DNA of 64,000 nucleotides. Source: Variovorax saccharolyticus (GTDB lineage Bacteria; Pseudomonadota; Gammaproteobacteria; Burkholderiales; Burkholderiaceae_C). The position numbers were made by a program, and so were the translations under genes. The notes beneath the pieces were generated by a model. That model was not told the origin of the DNA, made no database searches, and was given only the letters and a program-made list of their open reading frames with translations. The stretch is from NCBI RefSeq assembly GCF_030316765.1, contig NZ_JASZYT010000002.1:434001-498000 (forward strand), in the 5' to 3' direction. Positions 1 to 9,269 of this stretch are shown here, piece by piece; the first letter of the stretch is position 1; each line of letters opens with the position of its first letter.

Positions 1-1902
1 ACTCTGGAAATGGTGGCCTCGCTCCATGTTGTCAGTCAGGCAAAGAAGTTCGGCGTGACTTGAGCGAATACGCTTCATCGTCTCTGCAAATGAGCTTTCA
101 TTCAATGGACCAATGAGACTGTCATTGACGAGATAGAGAGTGTGCGCCTGCGATAGATCGACATCGCGAATTACATGTGCCCAAGCGGCAAAGTCAAAAC
201 CTTGGTTCTGTCGAATGTATAGCCCGTCCACCCGGTCTTCGATCCCATCAAGCAGGAATTCGCCCATTCTTTCGCTGGCGACAATGAGGGTCACGGCTAC
301 GCCCTGTCGACGCAGAGCGTCAACATAGACAGGAACATGGGGCTTGATGGTGCCATGCGGTGCGTGCGTGACAAACAGCGCCATTTCTTCTCGGGCAAGC
401 GGCATTTTAATCCGCTTCAACGCGGCCCGAGTCACTGGCCGATGTACTCGTGGTGCTCGAGGATTTCTGCCTTCAGCTTCGCCAAAATTAAGGAAGTGAG
501 CCAGCGGTTCGACGCCCTCGGAAGCCACATCAGGATAGGTTTCCAGATACCAGCTTGGGTCAAACCTCGTCGAGGGACGCGCGCGTTCACGCCACCCAAT
601 TCGAATATAGTGAATTAGCGGGTTGATAGACTGCTCGGCGGCGTCGGCGTGAGAAGTGAGATACCAATCCACGTCGAAGAATGGGTTAGGATTGCAACTA
701 TTCCTCGCGCCCACTTCCATGAAATGCGCGAGCGGCCCTCCGGGAAATGCCCTGGCTTCGGGGTAGGTTTCTACGTACCATTTCTTATTGAACAGGCCCG
801 ATGCGCTGACGACTTGCATATCCTTGTCGAAGGAGCTTATACGTTCGCGCAACCGACTAAGCAATTGGCCCGAGGCCGTCCACTTAATAATTTTGGCGCT
901 GCGACGGATCATTTTGTGCAGGAATGGAATCTGATTCAAAGCTCGTCTTATGGGTTGAGTTGCACGCCACGAAGTTGAATTTTCGATGGCACTTAGTCTG
1001 TCTTGGAGAGAGCTCGCGTGCGCAACAGCCTCGGCGCATGCACGCTCGAGATCGCGTCCAGCCCGACGAAGGGCATCGCGCTCTTCGACAATCTCCAATG
1101 CTTGCTTTCGTTCGACGGAGAGTTCCCGCTCCAACTGGGCGATTTGTGCCTGAACGATCACGCGCTCGTGAGCGATTCCAGTGGCCTGACTATAGAGTCG
1201 TTCCTGTAGATCTTGTCGCTCTCGCTCCACCGCCGCGCACTCGACCCTTGAATCGGCCGCCGCCATTCGGTCGTTGATAATTTGCGCGAATGCAAGAAGT
1301 TCATATTCTGTGGGCGCGGTATCACGACGTTCCAACAACATTGCCCAAGGACAGAGAAAACTCGCGTCATAGTCCGCACGCGGCCCGAAACCATGGCGCG
1401 CAAAGAGGCGCAGCCAATGGAGCGGCGCTTGAACGTTGATATGGGTGGGTTCGATTAAATCTGTTGGACTTGACGACACCAATACGAGTGGAGCGGCCGC
1501 GCACATGCGTTCAATCGCCACCTCGCCTGCTCGTGGCAACATATGCTCCAGCACCTCGATACAGGTGACCAGATCAAAGACTCCTTCGATCGGCTCTTCG
1601 ATGGAGCCCTCAGCGCAATAGGGCCTCAGTTCTATAGGTATTTGATTGATGGCGTAGTGCGAGAAGTCTCGCCCAAAAGCTGCCACACCGCGTTCGCGAA
1701 GCGCTTCGACCAAAAAGCCGATAGCACATCCAGCGTCAAAAACAGATTTGACATGCAATGTGGATTCGATATTGAGCGCAACTTCACTGAAAAAGATCGC
1801 CCAATGTGGCTCGCTTCGAGAATATGGGATCGAGCCGCAATGGCAACTATAGTATTTGCTGTCATATTGGCTTTGGTCGACGACGGGTCGCGGATCGGTC
1901 AT
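1..1902 (-). CDS. Methyltransferase / coiled-coil / RgpF-like glycan assembly protein, 3' end off the window
   Basis: One uninterrupted frame of 634 codons runs from an ATG at 1902 off the left edge, so the C-terminus is missing. Residues ~50-195 are a class I SAM methyltransferase (VFDAGCAIGF at 54-63, DLVTCIEVLEH at 110-120). Residues ~215-310 are charged and look like coiled coil, ending in a STSWRATQPIR linker (309-319). Three WYL-type repeats follow (~370-400, 408-438, 446-478). From ~507 a rhamnan-synthesis-F-like domain begins (NQGFDFAAW 566-574, LVNDS 591-595). RgpF-type proteins build or modify rhamnose-rich polysaccharides; the methyltransferase could cap or decorate the chain (inference). 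Base composition is clearly lower in GC than the flanks, suggesting transfer. A TTG nine bases upstream is an alternative start; no convincing ribosome-binding site is visible. Confidence 0.8.
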   Translation of the reverse strand, partial: MTDPRPVVDQSQYDSKYYSCHCGSIPYSRSEPHWAIFFSEVALNIESTLHVKSVFDAGCAIGFLVEALRERGVAAFGRDFSHYAINQIPIELRPYCAEGSIEEPIEGVFDLVTCIEVLEHMLPRAGEVAIERMCAAAPLVLVSSSPTDLIEPTHINVQAPLHWLRLFARHGFGPRADYDASFLCPWAMLLERRDTAPTEYELLAFAQIINDRMAAADSRVECAAVERERQDLQERLYSQATGIAHERVIVQAQIAQLERELSVERKQALEIVEERDALRRAGRDLERACAEAVAHASSLQDRLSAIENSTSWRATQPIRRALNQIPFLHKMIRRSAKIIKWTASGQLLSRLRERISSFDKDMQVVSASGLFNKKWYVETYPEARAFPGGPLAHFMEVGARNSCNPNPFFDVDWYLTSHADAAEQSINPLIHYIRIGWRERARPSTRFDPSWYLETYPDVASEGVEPLAHFLNFGEAEGRNPRAPRVHRPVTRAALKRIKMPLAREEMALFVTHAPHGTIKPHVPVYVDALRRQGVAVTLIVASERMGEFLLDGIEDRVDGLYIRQNQGFDFAAWAHVIRDVDLSQAHTLYLVNDSLIGPLNESSFAETMKRIRSSHAELLCLTDNMERGHHFQS

Positions 1903-2044
1903 GTCGAACAAATCTTGATAGCTTTTTATTTGAAAGGGGCATTATTGGTCATGACTGGCAACTGTCTGCCTTGCATTACAAAAAATGTTTGCCAATGCGT
2001 GGACACGTGTCGGACCCAATGCCCGTCGACTTGAGTATATCTGG

Positions 2045-2076
2045 TGGGATCAGACCGTTCTGATTGTCTGATCCCA
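2045..2076. repeat. Perfect 11-bp inverted repeat downstream of gmd
   Basis: TGGGATCAGAC at 2045-2055 and its exact complement GTCTGATCCCA at 2066-2076 are separated by 10 bases. The element lies in the 238-base gap between gmd and the left-edge gene, both minus strand. It could be a factor-independent terminator or processing hairpin for the gmd transcript, but no T-run follows on that strand, so an operator or mobile-element scar is equally possible. Confidence 0.55.
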
Positions 2077-2140
2077 TGACTATCGAGTCATCATCTTGCT
2101 AGCCGCTCATTCGAAATCGAGCCTGAGCGGAGAGACGCAA

Positions 2141-3244
<1,104 letters not shown>

Positions 3245-3257
3245 TCAGGGGCCGGCG

Positions 3258-3959
3258 TCATCGTTCCACGATCCGGCCGTGCTCCAGATGGATCACCCGA
3301 TTGCACTCCTTGGCGATCAGGTCCGGAGAATGCGATGCCAGCACCAGGATGCCCGATTTCGCCACGACATCTTTCATGCGCTTTTCCGCTTTGCCCGTGA
3401 ACTCGGCATCGCCGACCGACAGCCACTCGTCCATCAGCAGGATGTCGGCTTCAACGCTGGTCGAAATCGAGAATGCGAGACGCATGAGCATGCCGGTGGA
3501 GTACGTCCGCACCGGCATGTTGACGTATTCGCCCAGCCCGCTGAACTCGCAGATTTCGGGAGTCAGCGCATCGATCTGCTTCTTGCTCATGCCCATGACG
3601 AGGCCACGAAGCATGATGTTCTCGATGCCGGTGGCGTCGGCTTCGATGCCCAGCGAGGGATCGATCAGGCTGGACACCGATCCTTGCCGGACAAACTCGC
3701 CCGAGGACGGTTCATAGACTCCGGCGAGGGCGCGCAGCAGCGTCGACTTGCCGGCGCCATTGTGGCCGATCAGGCCCAGCCGGTCGCCGCTTTTCAATTC
3801 CAGGTTGATGTCGCTCAGGGCCTGGACGACATTGACGCCGGTCTCCTTGCCGAAGCGGCCGCCGGTGACCGACGCGGCGAGGGTTTTCTTGAAGGAGGCG
3901 GCGCCGGCGCCATAGATCGGGAAGTTGACCGAAACGTTCTTGAGTGAAATGAAAGCCAT
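3258..3959 (-). CDS. wzt: O-antigen/polysaccharide ABC exporter, ATP-binding subunit
   Basis: Energises export of undecaprenyl-linked polysaccharide across the inner membrane with Wzm. Walker A GHNGAGKST is at 65-73, signature-type YSTGM at 153-157, and Walker B ILLMDE at 173-178, followed by the H-loop in ASHSPD. At 233 residues it ends right after the nucleotide-binding domain, so it lacks the C-terminal carbohydrate-binding domain of long Wzt proteins that recognise a capped chain end. It starts six bases after the wzm stop and is surely co-transcribed. The KpsT capsule exporter is a close alternative, but the short Wzt class fits better beside gmd and manC. Confidence 0.9.
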   Translation of the reverse strand: MAFISLKNVSVNFPIYGAGAASFKKTLAASVTGGRFGKETGVNVVQALSDINLELKSGDRLGLIGHNGAGKSTLLRALAGVYEPSSGEFVRQGSVSSLIDPSLGIEADATGIENIMLRGLVMGMSKKQIDALTPEICEFSGLGEYVNMPVRTYSTGMLMRLAFSISTSVEADILLMDEWLSVGDAEFTGKAEKRMKDVVAKSGILVLASHSPDLIAKECNRVIHLEHGRIVER

Positions 3960-3965
3960 GATTGT

Positions 3966-4769
3966 TTACAGCCAGTAGACGACGCGCCTGCGGTACTTCG
4001 CGAACAGCATGCTCGACACCACCAGCGTTACCGCAGTCCAGCCCAGGATGCCCCACCAGTTGTGGCTTTCGGACACGCCGCCCATCAGCGGCGCGCGCAA
4101 CAGGTCCAGCATCTGGGCGAACGGATTCCAGAGAATGTACTTGGCACGCCCGGGAAGGCTGGAGGGGAGCCAGAAAACGGGTGTCAGGAACATCAGCATC
4201 TGCATGACGCTGGTCACGATCTGGGTCACGTCGCGGAAGCGGGTGCAGACCAGCCCGAGGGCGATGCCGATCGCTTGCGCATTGACGAGCAGAAGCAGGA
4301 AGGCAGGGACGAATAGCAGGGCGGACCAGGACAGGGAAATGCCAGCCCAGATAGCCACTGGCACATAGAGAATGATCTGGTGCCCGAACTGAATCAGGTT
4401 CCGCGCCATGCTCCGCCAGACGAACAGGCTGATAGGAAAATAGCCTTGCTTGAGGTAGTTGCCGGAGCCGATGAAGGCGTTGCAGGAGTCGGTCACCATG
4501 CTGGCGAAGAAGCCCCAGAAGATGATGCCGAGCGCCAGGTGCGGGAAGAACTTGGAGAGCTCGGTGCCGAACAGCGAGCTGTAGAGCGGCCCCATGCCGC
4601 CGATCATGGCGGCCATGCTCAGCGTCAGCCACAGCGGACCCAGCATGGAGCGGCGATAGCGCAGGACGATGTCGAACCAGGCGAGCGTCCACCAGATGTC
4701 GGTGCGGCGGGTGCCTTCCCACCAGTCGGTCCAGGCGCTGCGATGCAGATTGGAATGTGCTTGACTCAT
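3966..4769 (-). CDS. wzm: O-antigen/polysaccharide ABC exporter, permease subunit
   Basis: Membrane partner of Wzt, ABC-2 family, 267 residues with about six hydrophobic segments. The N-terminal cytoplasmic stretch carries the typical RYRRSMLGPLW motif before the first membrane span, and NPFAQ lies in the last third as in other polysaccharide permeases. The ATG at 4769 overlaps the manC stop by four bases, which fixes this start over a longer reading with an arginine-rich, unlikely N-terminus. Together with wzt it implies an ABC-dependent O-chain completed in the cytoplasm. Confidence 0.9.
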   Translation of the reverse strand: MSQAHSNLHRSAWTDWWEGTRRTDIWWTLAWFDIVLRYRRSMLGPLWLTLSMAAMIGGMGPLYSSLFGTELSKFFPHLALGIIFWGFFASMVTDSCNAFIGSGNYLKQGYFPISLFVWRSMARNLIQFGHQIILYVPVAIWAGISLSWSALLFVPAFLLLLVNAQAIGIALGLVCTRFRDVTQIVTSVMQMLMFLTPVFWLPSSLPGRAKYILWNPFAQMLDLLRAPLMGGVSESHNWWGILGWTAVTLVVSSMLFAKYRRRVVYWL

Positions 4770-6184
4770 GCGCGTCCGTAGGTATCGGCCAGCCGCACGA
4801 TGTCGTCTTCGCCGAGGTAGGCGCCGCACTGAACTTCGATGAGCACGAGTTCATCATTGCCGATGTTGGTCAATCGATGTCTTTCTTTGAGAGGGATGTA
4901 ACGATATTGTCCGGGCAGCGTTTCGTACTGAGCGTCGCCGACCTGCACCATGGCGGTGCCACGGACCACCACCCAATGCTCCGCGCGCTGGTGATGGTAT
5001 TGCAGCGACAGCGACTGGCCCGGCTTGACCGTGATGCGCTTGACCTTGTAGCCGTCTTCTTCCTTGAGCGAAGCATACGTGCCCCACGGCCGGTGGACGA
5101 CGGCTGGAAGTTGCACCGCGTCGTGCTTTCTCGCCGCGAGCGCGTCGAAGATTTCATCGACGCGGCCCACGCTGTCCTTGTGCGCGACGAGCAGCGCATC
5201 GGGCGTGTCGACAACCACCAGGTCATGGACGCCCAACAGGCCAACCAGCTTGGGCCCGTGGCTGTCGATACGAACGTCGGTGCCACTGGCGTCGAGCGCG
5301 ACGGAGCCGGTCGGCAGCGTGTTGCCGTCCGCGTCCGCGGCCTGGGCGTGGGCAACCTGGGGCCAACTGGCGACGTCGCTCCAGCTGAATCTGGCGGGAA
5401 TCACCTGGAGGTTGTCCGCGAGTGATGCCAGCGCCAGCGGGAATTCCACGGCCGGCAGGCGCTCAAAAGCCTCGACATCGAGTGAGACCTTGCTGCCGCT
5501 GGTCTGCGACGACTCGACCACCTGTCGTGCCGCGGCCAGCAGCCCGGGCGCATGGTGTTCGAGAGCTGAAATGATCGTTTCAGCCTTGCCGCAAAGCATT
5601 CCGCTGTCCCAGTAGTACCGATCGCTGGCGAGATACTGTCGAGCAGCTTGGCCGTCAGGCGCCGCGACCATCCCCAGGGCAGCCTGGCTTTCGCTCGAAC
5701 GTCGCTCGACCTCGATGTATCCGCAGCGGGTATCGGGACCCGTGGGATTGATTCCCCACACCACGAGCCGGCCTTGGTTCGCGAATTCGAAGGCTTCGGC
5801 TGTGCTGGCCGTGAAGGCTTCGGCATCGGGCACGAGATGGTCGGCCGACAGGACCAGCATCACTGTTTCCCCTCCGAATTCCCGGGCGCACTGAAGCGCC
5901 GCCAGCGCGATGGCTGGACCCGTGCCCCGGCTTCCAGGCTCGAGCAGGAGCGTCGAAGGCGGTCGCGTGCGCAACTGGAGGAGCACGTCCTCGGCGAGGA
6001 ACTGATGGTCCTTGCCGGTGACGACCATGAGGTCGCCGGCACCGCAAGCCTGGCCCCGTTCGATCGCTTGCTGGAGCAGAGTCGATCCGCCGAGCGTCAC
6101 GAAGGGAGTCGGGAAGGCTTGCCGGGATAGCGGCCAAAGCTTGGAACCGGATCCTCCCGCGAGTACCACTGAAAGCAGTCGCAT
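4766..6184 (-). CDS. manC: Mannose-1-phosphate guanylyltransferase / mannose-6-phosphate isomerase (divergent)
   Basis: Bifunctional type II enzyme expected to supply GDP-mannose to Gmd; 472 residues, the usual length. The N-terminal nucleotidyltransferase domain has GGSGSKLWPLSR (10-21) where the family usually has GGSGTRLWPLSR, FPTPF where FPKQF is usual, and VAAP near 173-176 where the family keeps FVEKP, whose lysine contacts the sugar phosphate. The C-terminal cupin isomerase domain is well kept (zinc-site region QYHHQRAEHW at ~395-404). Pyrophosphorylase activity may therefore be altered or lost, or specificity shifted. First gene of the manC-wzm-wzt-gmd operon, divergent from a glycosyltransferase. 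Confidence 0.85.
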   Translation of the reverse strand: MRLLSVVLAGGSGSKLWPLSRQAFPTPFVTLGGSTLLQQAIERGQACGAGDLMVVTGKDHQFLAEDVLLQLRTRPPSTLLLEPGSRGTGPAIALAALQCAREFGGETVMLVLSADHLVPDAEAFTASTAEAFEFANQGRLVVWGINPTGPDTRCGYIEVERRSSESQAALGMVAAPDGQAARQYLASDRYYWDSGMLCGKAETIISALEHHAPGLLAAARQVVESSQTSGSKVSLDVEAFERLPAVEFPLALASLADNLQVIPARFSWSDVASWPQVAHAQAADADGNTLPTGSVALDASGTDVRIDSHGPKLVGLLGVHDLVVVDTPDALLVAHKDSVGRVDEIFDALAARKHDAVQLPAVVHRPWGTYASLKEEDGYKVKRITVKPGQSLSLQYHHQRAEHWVVVRGTAMVQVGDAQYETLPGQYRYIPLKERHRLTNIGNDELVLIEVQCGAYLGEDDIVRLADTYGRA

Positions 6185-6399
6185 CTTTGGTCTTTCTCTG
6201 TGAGCGGGCGATTTTACCGGCCGTTGCGCAGTTCCCCCGATCGCGCGTCCCCGGATCCCGTGACCCAGTTCCTGCCCTTGCGAAGATAATCACGCGCCGC
6301 CCAAGGCCGGAGGTCCCCTCCTTGGCCGGCAACGCTGAACGACCTCAATTTTCATCCCCTGACCCGCCCCGGCCCCTCCCCGGCGGGCCCCGCAGCCCC
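6185..6399. promoter_or_regulatory. Divergent intergenic region between manC and glycosyltransferase
   Basis: This 215-base gap separates divergent genes and must hold promoters for both. A TAAAAT (-10-like, minus strand, complement of 6211-6216) sits about 30 bases before manC. Around 6298-6325 CCAAGG and CCTTGG flank complementary AGG/CCT steps and may fold in the plus-strand leader. No strong -35 was found. Confidence 0.3.
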
Positions 6400-7392
6400 A
6401 TGACCCTCTCCGTCTCCGTCGCGCTCTGCACCTACAACGGCGCCCGCTACATCGGCGAGCAGGTCCGCAGCATCTGTCTCCAGACCTTGCCGCCCTCGGA
6501 AATCGTCTTGTCCGACGACGCCTCCACCGACGGCTGCGTCGAACTGGCGCAGGCCGCCCTCGAGGCCTGTCAGCGCGAGCGTCCGGGCCTGTCGATCCGC
6601 TTCAAGGCGATCCGCAATGCCAAGGCGCTGCGCGTCACCAAGAATTTCGAGCAGGCTGCCAGCGCCTGCACCGCCGACCTGATCGCCCTCAGCGACCAGG
6701 ACGACGTCTGGCATCCCGAGCGCCTGGCCCGGATGGTGGCCGAGTTCGAGGCGCGCCCGGACCTGCTGCTGCTGCACACCGATGCCCGCCTGGTCGATGG
6801 ATCGCTCGAGCCGCTCGGCAACACGCTGTTCCACGCGCTGGAGGTCAAGCCCTTCGAGCGCGCCTGGATCCATGGCGGCCGCGCCTTCGACGTCTTCCTG
6901 CGGCGCAACCTCGTGACCGGCGCGACGACCCTGTTCCGGCGCTCCCTGCTGGTCCAGGCCCTGCCTTTCCCCAAGGAGTGGCTGCACGACGAGTGGCTGG
7001 GCATCGTCGCCGCCGCGATCGGCCGGGTCGACGTGCTCGAACAGGAACTGATCGACTACCGCCAGCACGAAAGCAACCAGATCGGCGCCCGCCGAGACAG
7101 CTTCATGGGCAAGGTGCGCAAGGCCCTGGCGTCCCGTGGCACGACCCACCAGGAACGCGCGCGGAAGGCCGAACTACTGCTCGAACGCCTGCAGTCGCTG
7201 GGCGACCAGGTGGCTGCGGATACCATCCAGAAGCTGCGCGACAAGCTCGAACACCAGCGTTTCCGGGCCGCGCTGCCGGCGTCGCGCCTGGCACGCTGCG
7301 TGCCGGTGCTGCGCGAAGCCATGACCGGCCGCTACGAGAAGTTCGGCCGCGGCGCGCGCGGCGTCGTGCGCGACCTGTTCGAATCCGTCTGA
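6400..7392 (+). CDS. GT2-family glycosyltransferase
   Basis: GT-A fold transferase of 330 residues, predicted to add a sugar to a lipid-linked polysaccharide on the cytoplasmic side. The nucleotide-sugar loop VALCTYNGARY is at the N-terminus, DDASTDG at 39-45 and the metal-site region SDQDDVW at 98-104. The start at 6400 is chosen because the family fold begins immediately after it; upstream in-frame codons give a proline/arginine-rich non-protein-like extension. The best resemblance is to rhamnosyl/galactosyl transferases acting on O-antigen, but the acceptor cannot be read from sequence. A second GT2 gene follows after 31 bases. Confidence 0.85.
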   Translation: MTLSVSVALCTYNGARYIGEQVRSICLQTLPPSEIVLSDDASTDGCVELAQAALEACQRERPGLSIRFKAIRNAKALRVTKNFEQAASACTADLIALSDQDDVWHPERLARMVAEFEARPDLLLLHTDARLVDGSLEPLGNTLFHALEVKPFERAWIHGGRAFDVFLRRNLVTGATTLFRRSLLVQALPFPKEWLHDEWLGIVAAAIGRVDVLEQELIDYRQHESNQIGARRDSFMGKVRKALASRGTTHQERARKAELLLERLQSLGDQVAADTIQKLRDKLEHQRFRAALPASRLARCVPVLREAMTGRYEKFGRGARGVVRDLFESV

Positions 7393-7423
7393 GACCGCCC
7401 CGATGAATCACAAGCCACGCTGA

Positions 7424-8476
7424 ATGCCCGCCAACATCGATTCCCCCGCTGCCGCCAAGCCCACCGTCGTCGTCGTCATCCCGTTCTACAACGGCGCCGA
7501 CTTCATCGAGCGCGCCGTCAAGAGCATCTTCAACCAGACGGTGTCCGCTGATGAAGTGTTCGTCGTCAACGACGGCTCGCGCCCGGAAGAGCGGGAAGCG
7601 CTGGTAGCGCTGGCCGAACGTTATCCGTTCCGAATCATCGACAAGGAGAACGGCGGCCAGGGCTCGGCGCGCAACGCGGGCGTGGCGGCGTCGCGTTCGG
7701 ACTACATCTGCTTCCTGGATCAGGACGATTTCTATCTTCCGAACCACATCGAGCTCCTCGCGAACGCCATCCCCGGGGACGACGCGCGCTTCGGCTTCGT
7801 CTACGCGGATCTCTACGAGGCGGATGTCGACGGCAACGTGGTGCGCACCGAACTCGTCAAGCAGCACTCGAAGGACCATCCCAAGACCAGCATCTTCGAC
7901 ATCCTGCGCTACGACATGTTCGTGCTGCCGTCGGCGACGCTGGTCAGCCGCGCGGCCTTCGACGCCGTGCAGGGCTTCGATCCGCAGTTCATGGGTTTCG
8001 AGGACGACGACCTGTTCCTGCGAATCTTCCGCAAGGGCTACAGCAACCATTTCCTCGACCGCGCGGTCACGGTCTGGTGCATCCACACCGAGAGCACCTC
8101 GTTCGGCATCCGCATGATCCGCAGCCGCTACCGCTTCTTCCTGAAGCTCGCCGCGCTGTTTCCGGACGAACCGAAGCGCAATCGCTACTACCTGCGCGAC
8201 TACCTGATGCCGCGCTTCGGCAAGCTGTTCGTCGATCACGCGATCCAGGCCATCAAGCTCGACAACGAGTACCGCGAAGAGATGTTCGCCCATCTCGACG
8301 ACTACGCCCGGATGGTCCTGACCAACCCCTACGTCGGCTTCAAGGCCAAGACCAAGCTGCGGCTGACCCGCTTCCTGCTCTCCCACAGCACCCCCGGCAT
8401 GGTCCGCGCCATCGGCGCCGCCACCAAGCTGCCCCTGATCCGCGGCTTCCGCCGGCTCTACCGCGCCGAGGCCTGA
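7424..8476 (+). CDS. GT2-family glycosyltransferase
   Basis: 350-residue GT2 enzyme. VVVVIPFYNGADFI opens the nucleotide-binding half (~15-28), VNDGS is at 48-52, GGQGSARNAG follows, and FLDQDDF at 97-103 is the metal-binding region; EDDDLFLR near the middle matches the catalytic-base region. The C-terminal ~120 residues are helical and basic, consistent with membrane association. It probably forms an operon with the preceding GT2. The last 19 bases overlap the 3' end of the convergent GT2 gene. Confidence 0.85.
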   Translation: MPANIDSPAAAKPTVVVVIPFYNGADFIERAVKSIFNQTVSADEVFVVNDGSRPEEREALVALAERYPFRIIDKENGGQGSARNAGVAASRSDYICFLDQDDFYLPNHIELLANAIPGDDARFGFVYADLYEADVDGNVVRTELVKQHSKDHPKTSIFDILRYDMFVLPSATLVSRAAFDAVQGFDPQFMGFEDDDLFLRIFRKGYSNHFLDRAVTVWCIHTESTSFGIRMIRSRYRFFLKLAALFPDEPKRNRYYLRDYLMPRFGKLFVDHAIQAIKLDNEYREEMFAHLDDYARMVLTNPYVGFKAKTKLRLTRFLLSHSTPGMVRAIGAATKLPLIRGFRRLYRAEA

Positions 8477-9225
8477 GCCTTGCGCAGGGCGCCGCGGAAG
8501 CGCCAGAACGCGGCCGAACTCCACACCTTCAGCAGGCTGGTCACGTGCCAGTACAGGTGCCGGTGGCTGGTGCGGCTGGCGCGTTGGGCGTCGTGCCGGG
8601 CCAGCAGGTCTTCCGCCACCTGCAGCTTCCAGCCGGCGAGCTGGGTGCGGGCGCAGATGTCGAAATCTTCCCCGTACATGAAGAAGCGCTCGTCGAAGCC
8701 GCCGAGCTCGCGGTAGGCGTCGCTGCGGAACAGCATGAACAGCCCCGGGATCCAGTGGGGCACCGCGGGGCGCTGGTATCCGGGCCGCCGGCGCACCAGG
8801 ATCTCGTACGGCGTGATGATCGCCCGGTGCTGCTCCGGCTCGTCCTTGCCGGGCTCGAGGATGCGTGGCGTCAGCAGGCCGCAGTCCGGCCGCGCCTGGG
8901 CCACCAGCGGCGCCAGGATGTCGCGATCGAAGCGGATGTCCGGGTTCAGCACCAGGAACCACGGCGTCGGGCAGTGGCCGAAGGCCTGGTTGTGGTTGGC
9001 GCCGAAGCCCATCGGGGCCGGATTCTCGATCCGCTCCACCTCGAAGCCCCAGTGCAGGCCCGCCAGCGCATCGGTCTCGGGAATGTTGATCGTCAGCACC
9101 ACCTTGGCGACCGTGCCGCGGCTGAAGCGGTCGAGCTCCTCCATCAGGGGGCGCACTAGGTCGAGCTGGCCGTGGCTCACGATCGACACCGTGATGGAGG
9201 CAGGGGAAGAGGGGGGCATCGGCAT
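8458..9225 (-). CDS. GT2-family glycosyltransferase, rhamnosyltransferase-like
   Basis: 255-residue GT2 protein of the WbbL-like group: ITVSIVSHGQLD at the start, ENPAPMGFGANHNQAF (ribose/metal region), the VLNPDI metal motif, and GGFDERFFMYGEDFDIC as catalytic-base segment, all typical of rhamnosyltransferases. The ATG at 9225 or the one six bases later could be used. It is convergent with the preceding gene (19-base overlap at 8458-8476) and divergent from the WecA-like gene. The sugar specificity is inferred from motif style only. Confidence 0.8.
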   Translation of the reverse strand: MPMPPSSPASITVSIVSHGQLDLVRPLMEELDRFSRGTVAKVVLTINIPETDALAGLHWGFEVERIENPAPMGFGANHNQAFGHCPTPWFLVLNPDIRFDRDILAPLVAQARPDCGLLTPRILEPGKDEPEQHRAIITPYEILVRRRPGYQRPAVPHWIPGLFMLFRSDAYRELGGFDERFFMYGEDFDICARTQLAGWKLQVAEDLLARHDAQRASRTSHRHLYWHVTSLLKVWSSAAFWRFRGALRKAQASAR

Positions 9226-9269
9226 GGTCTAATTTCGTCCGGGAATTCTAGGGTTCCCCAACACCACCC

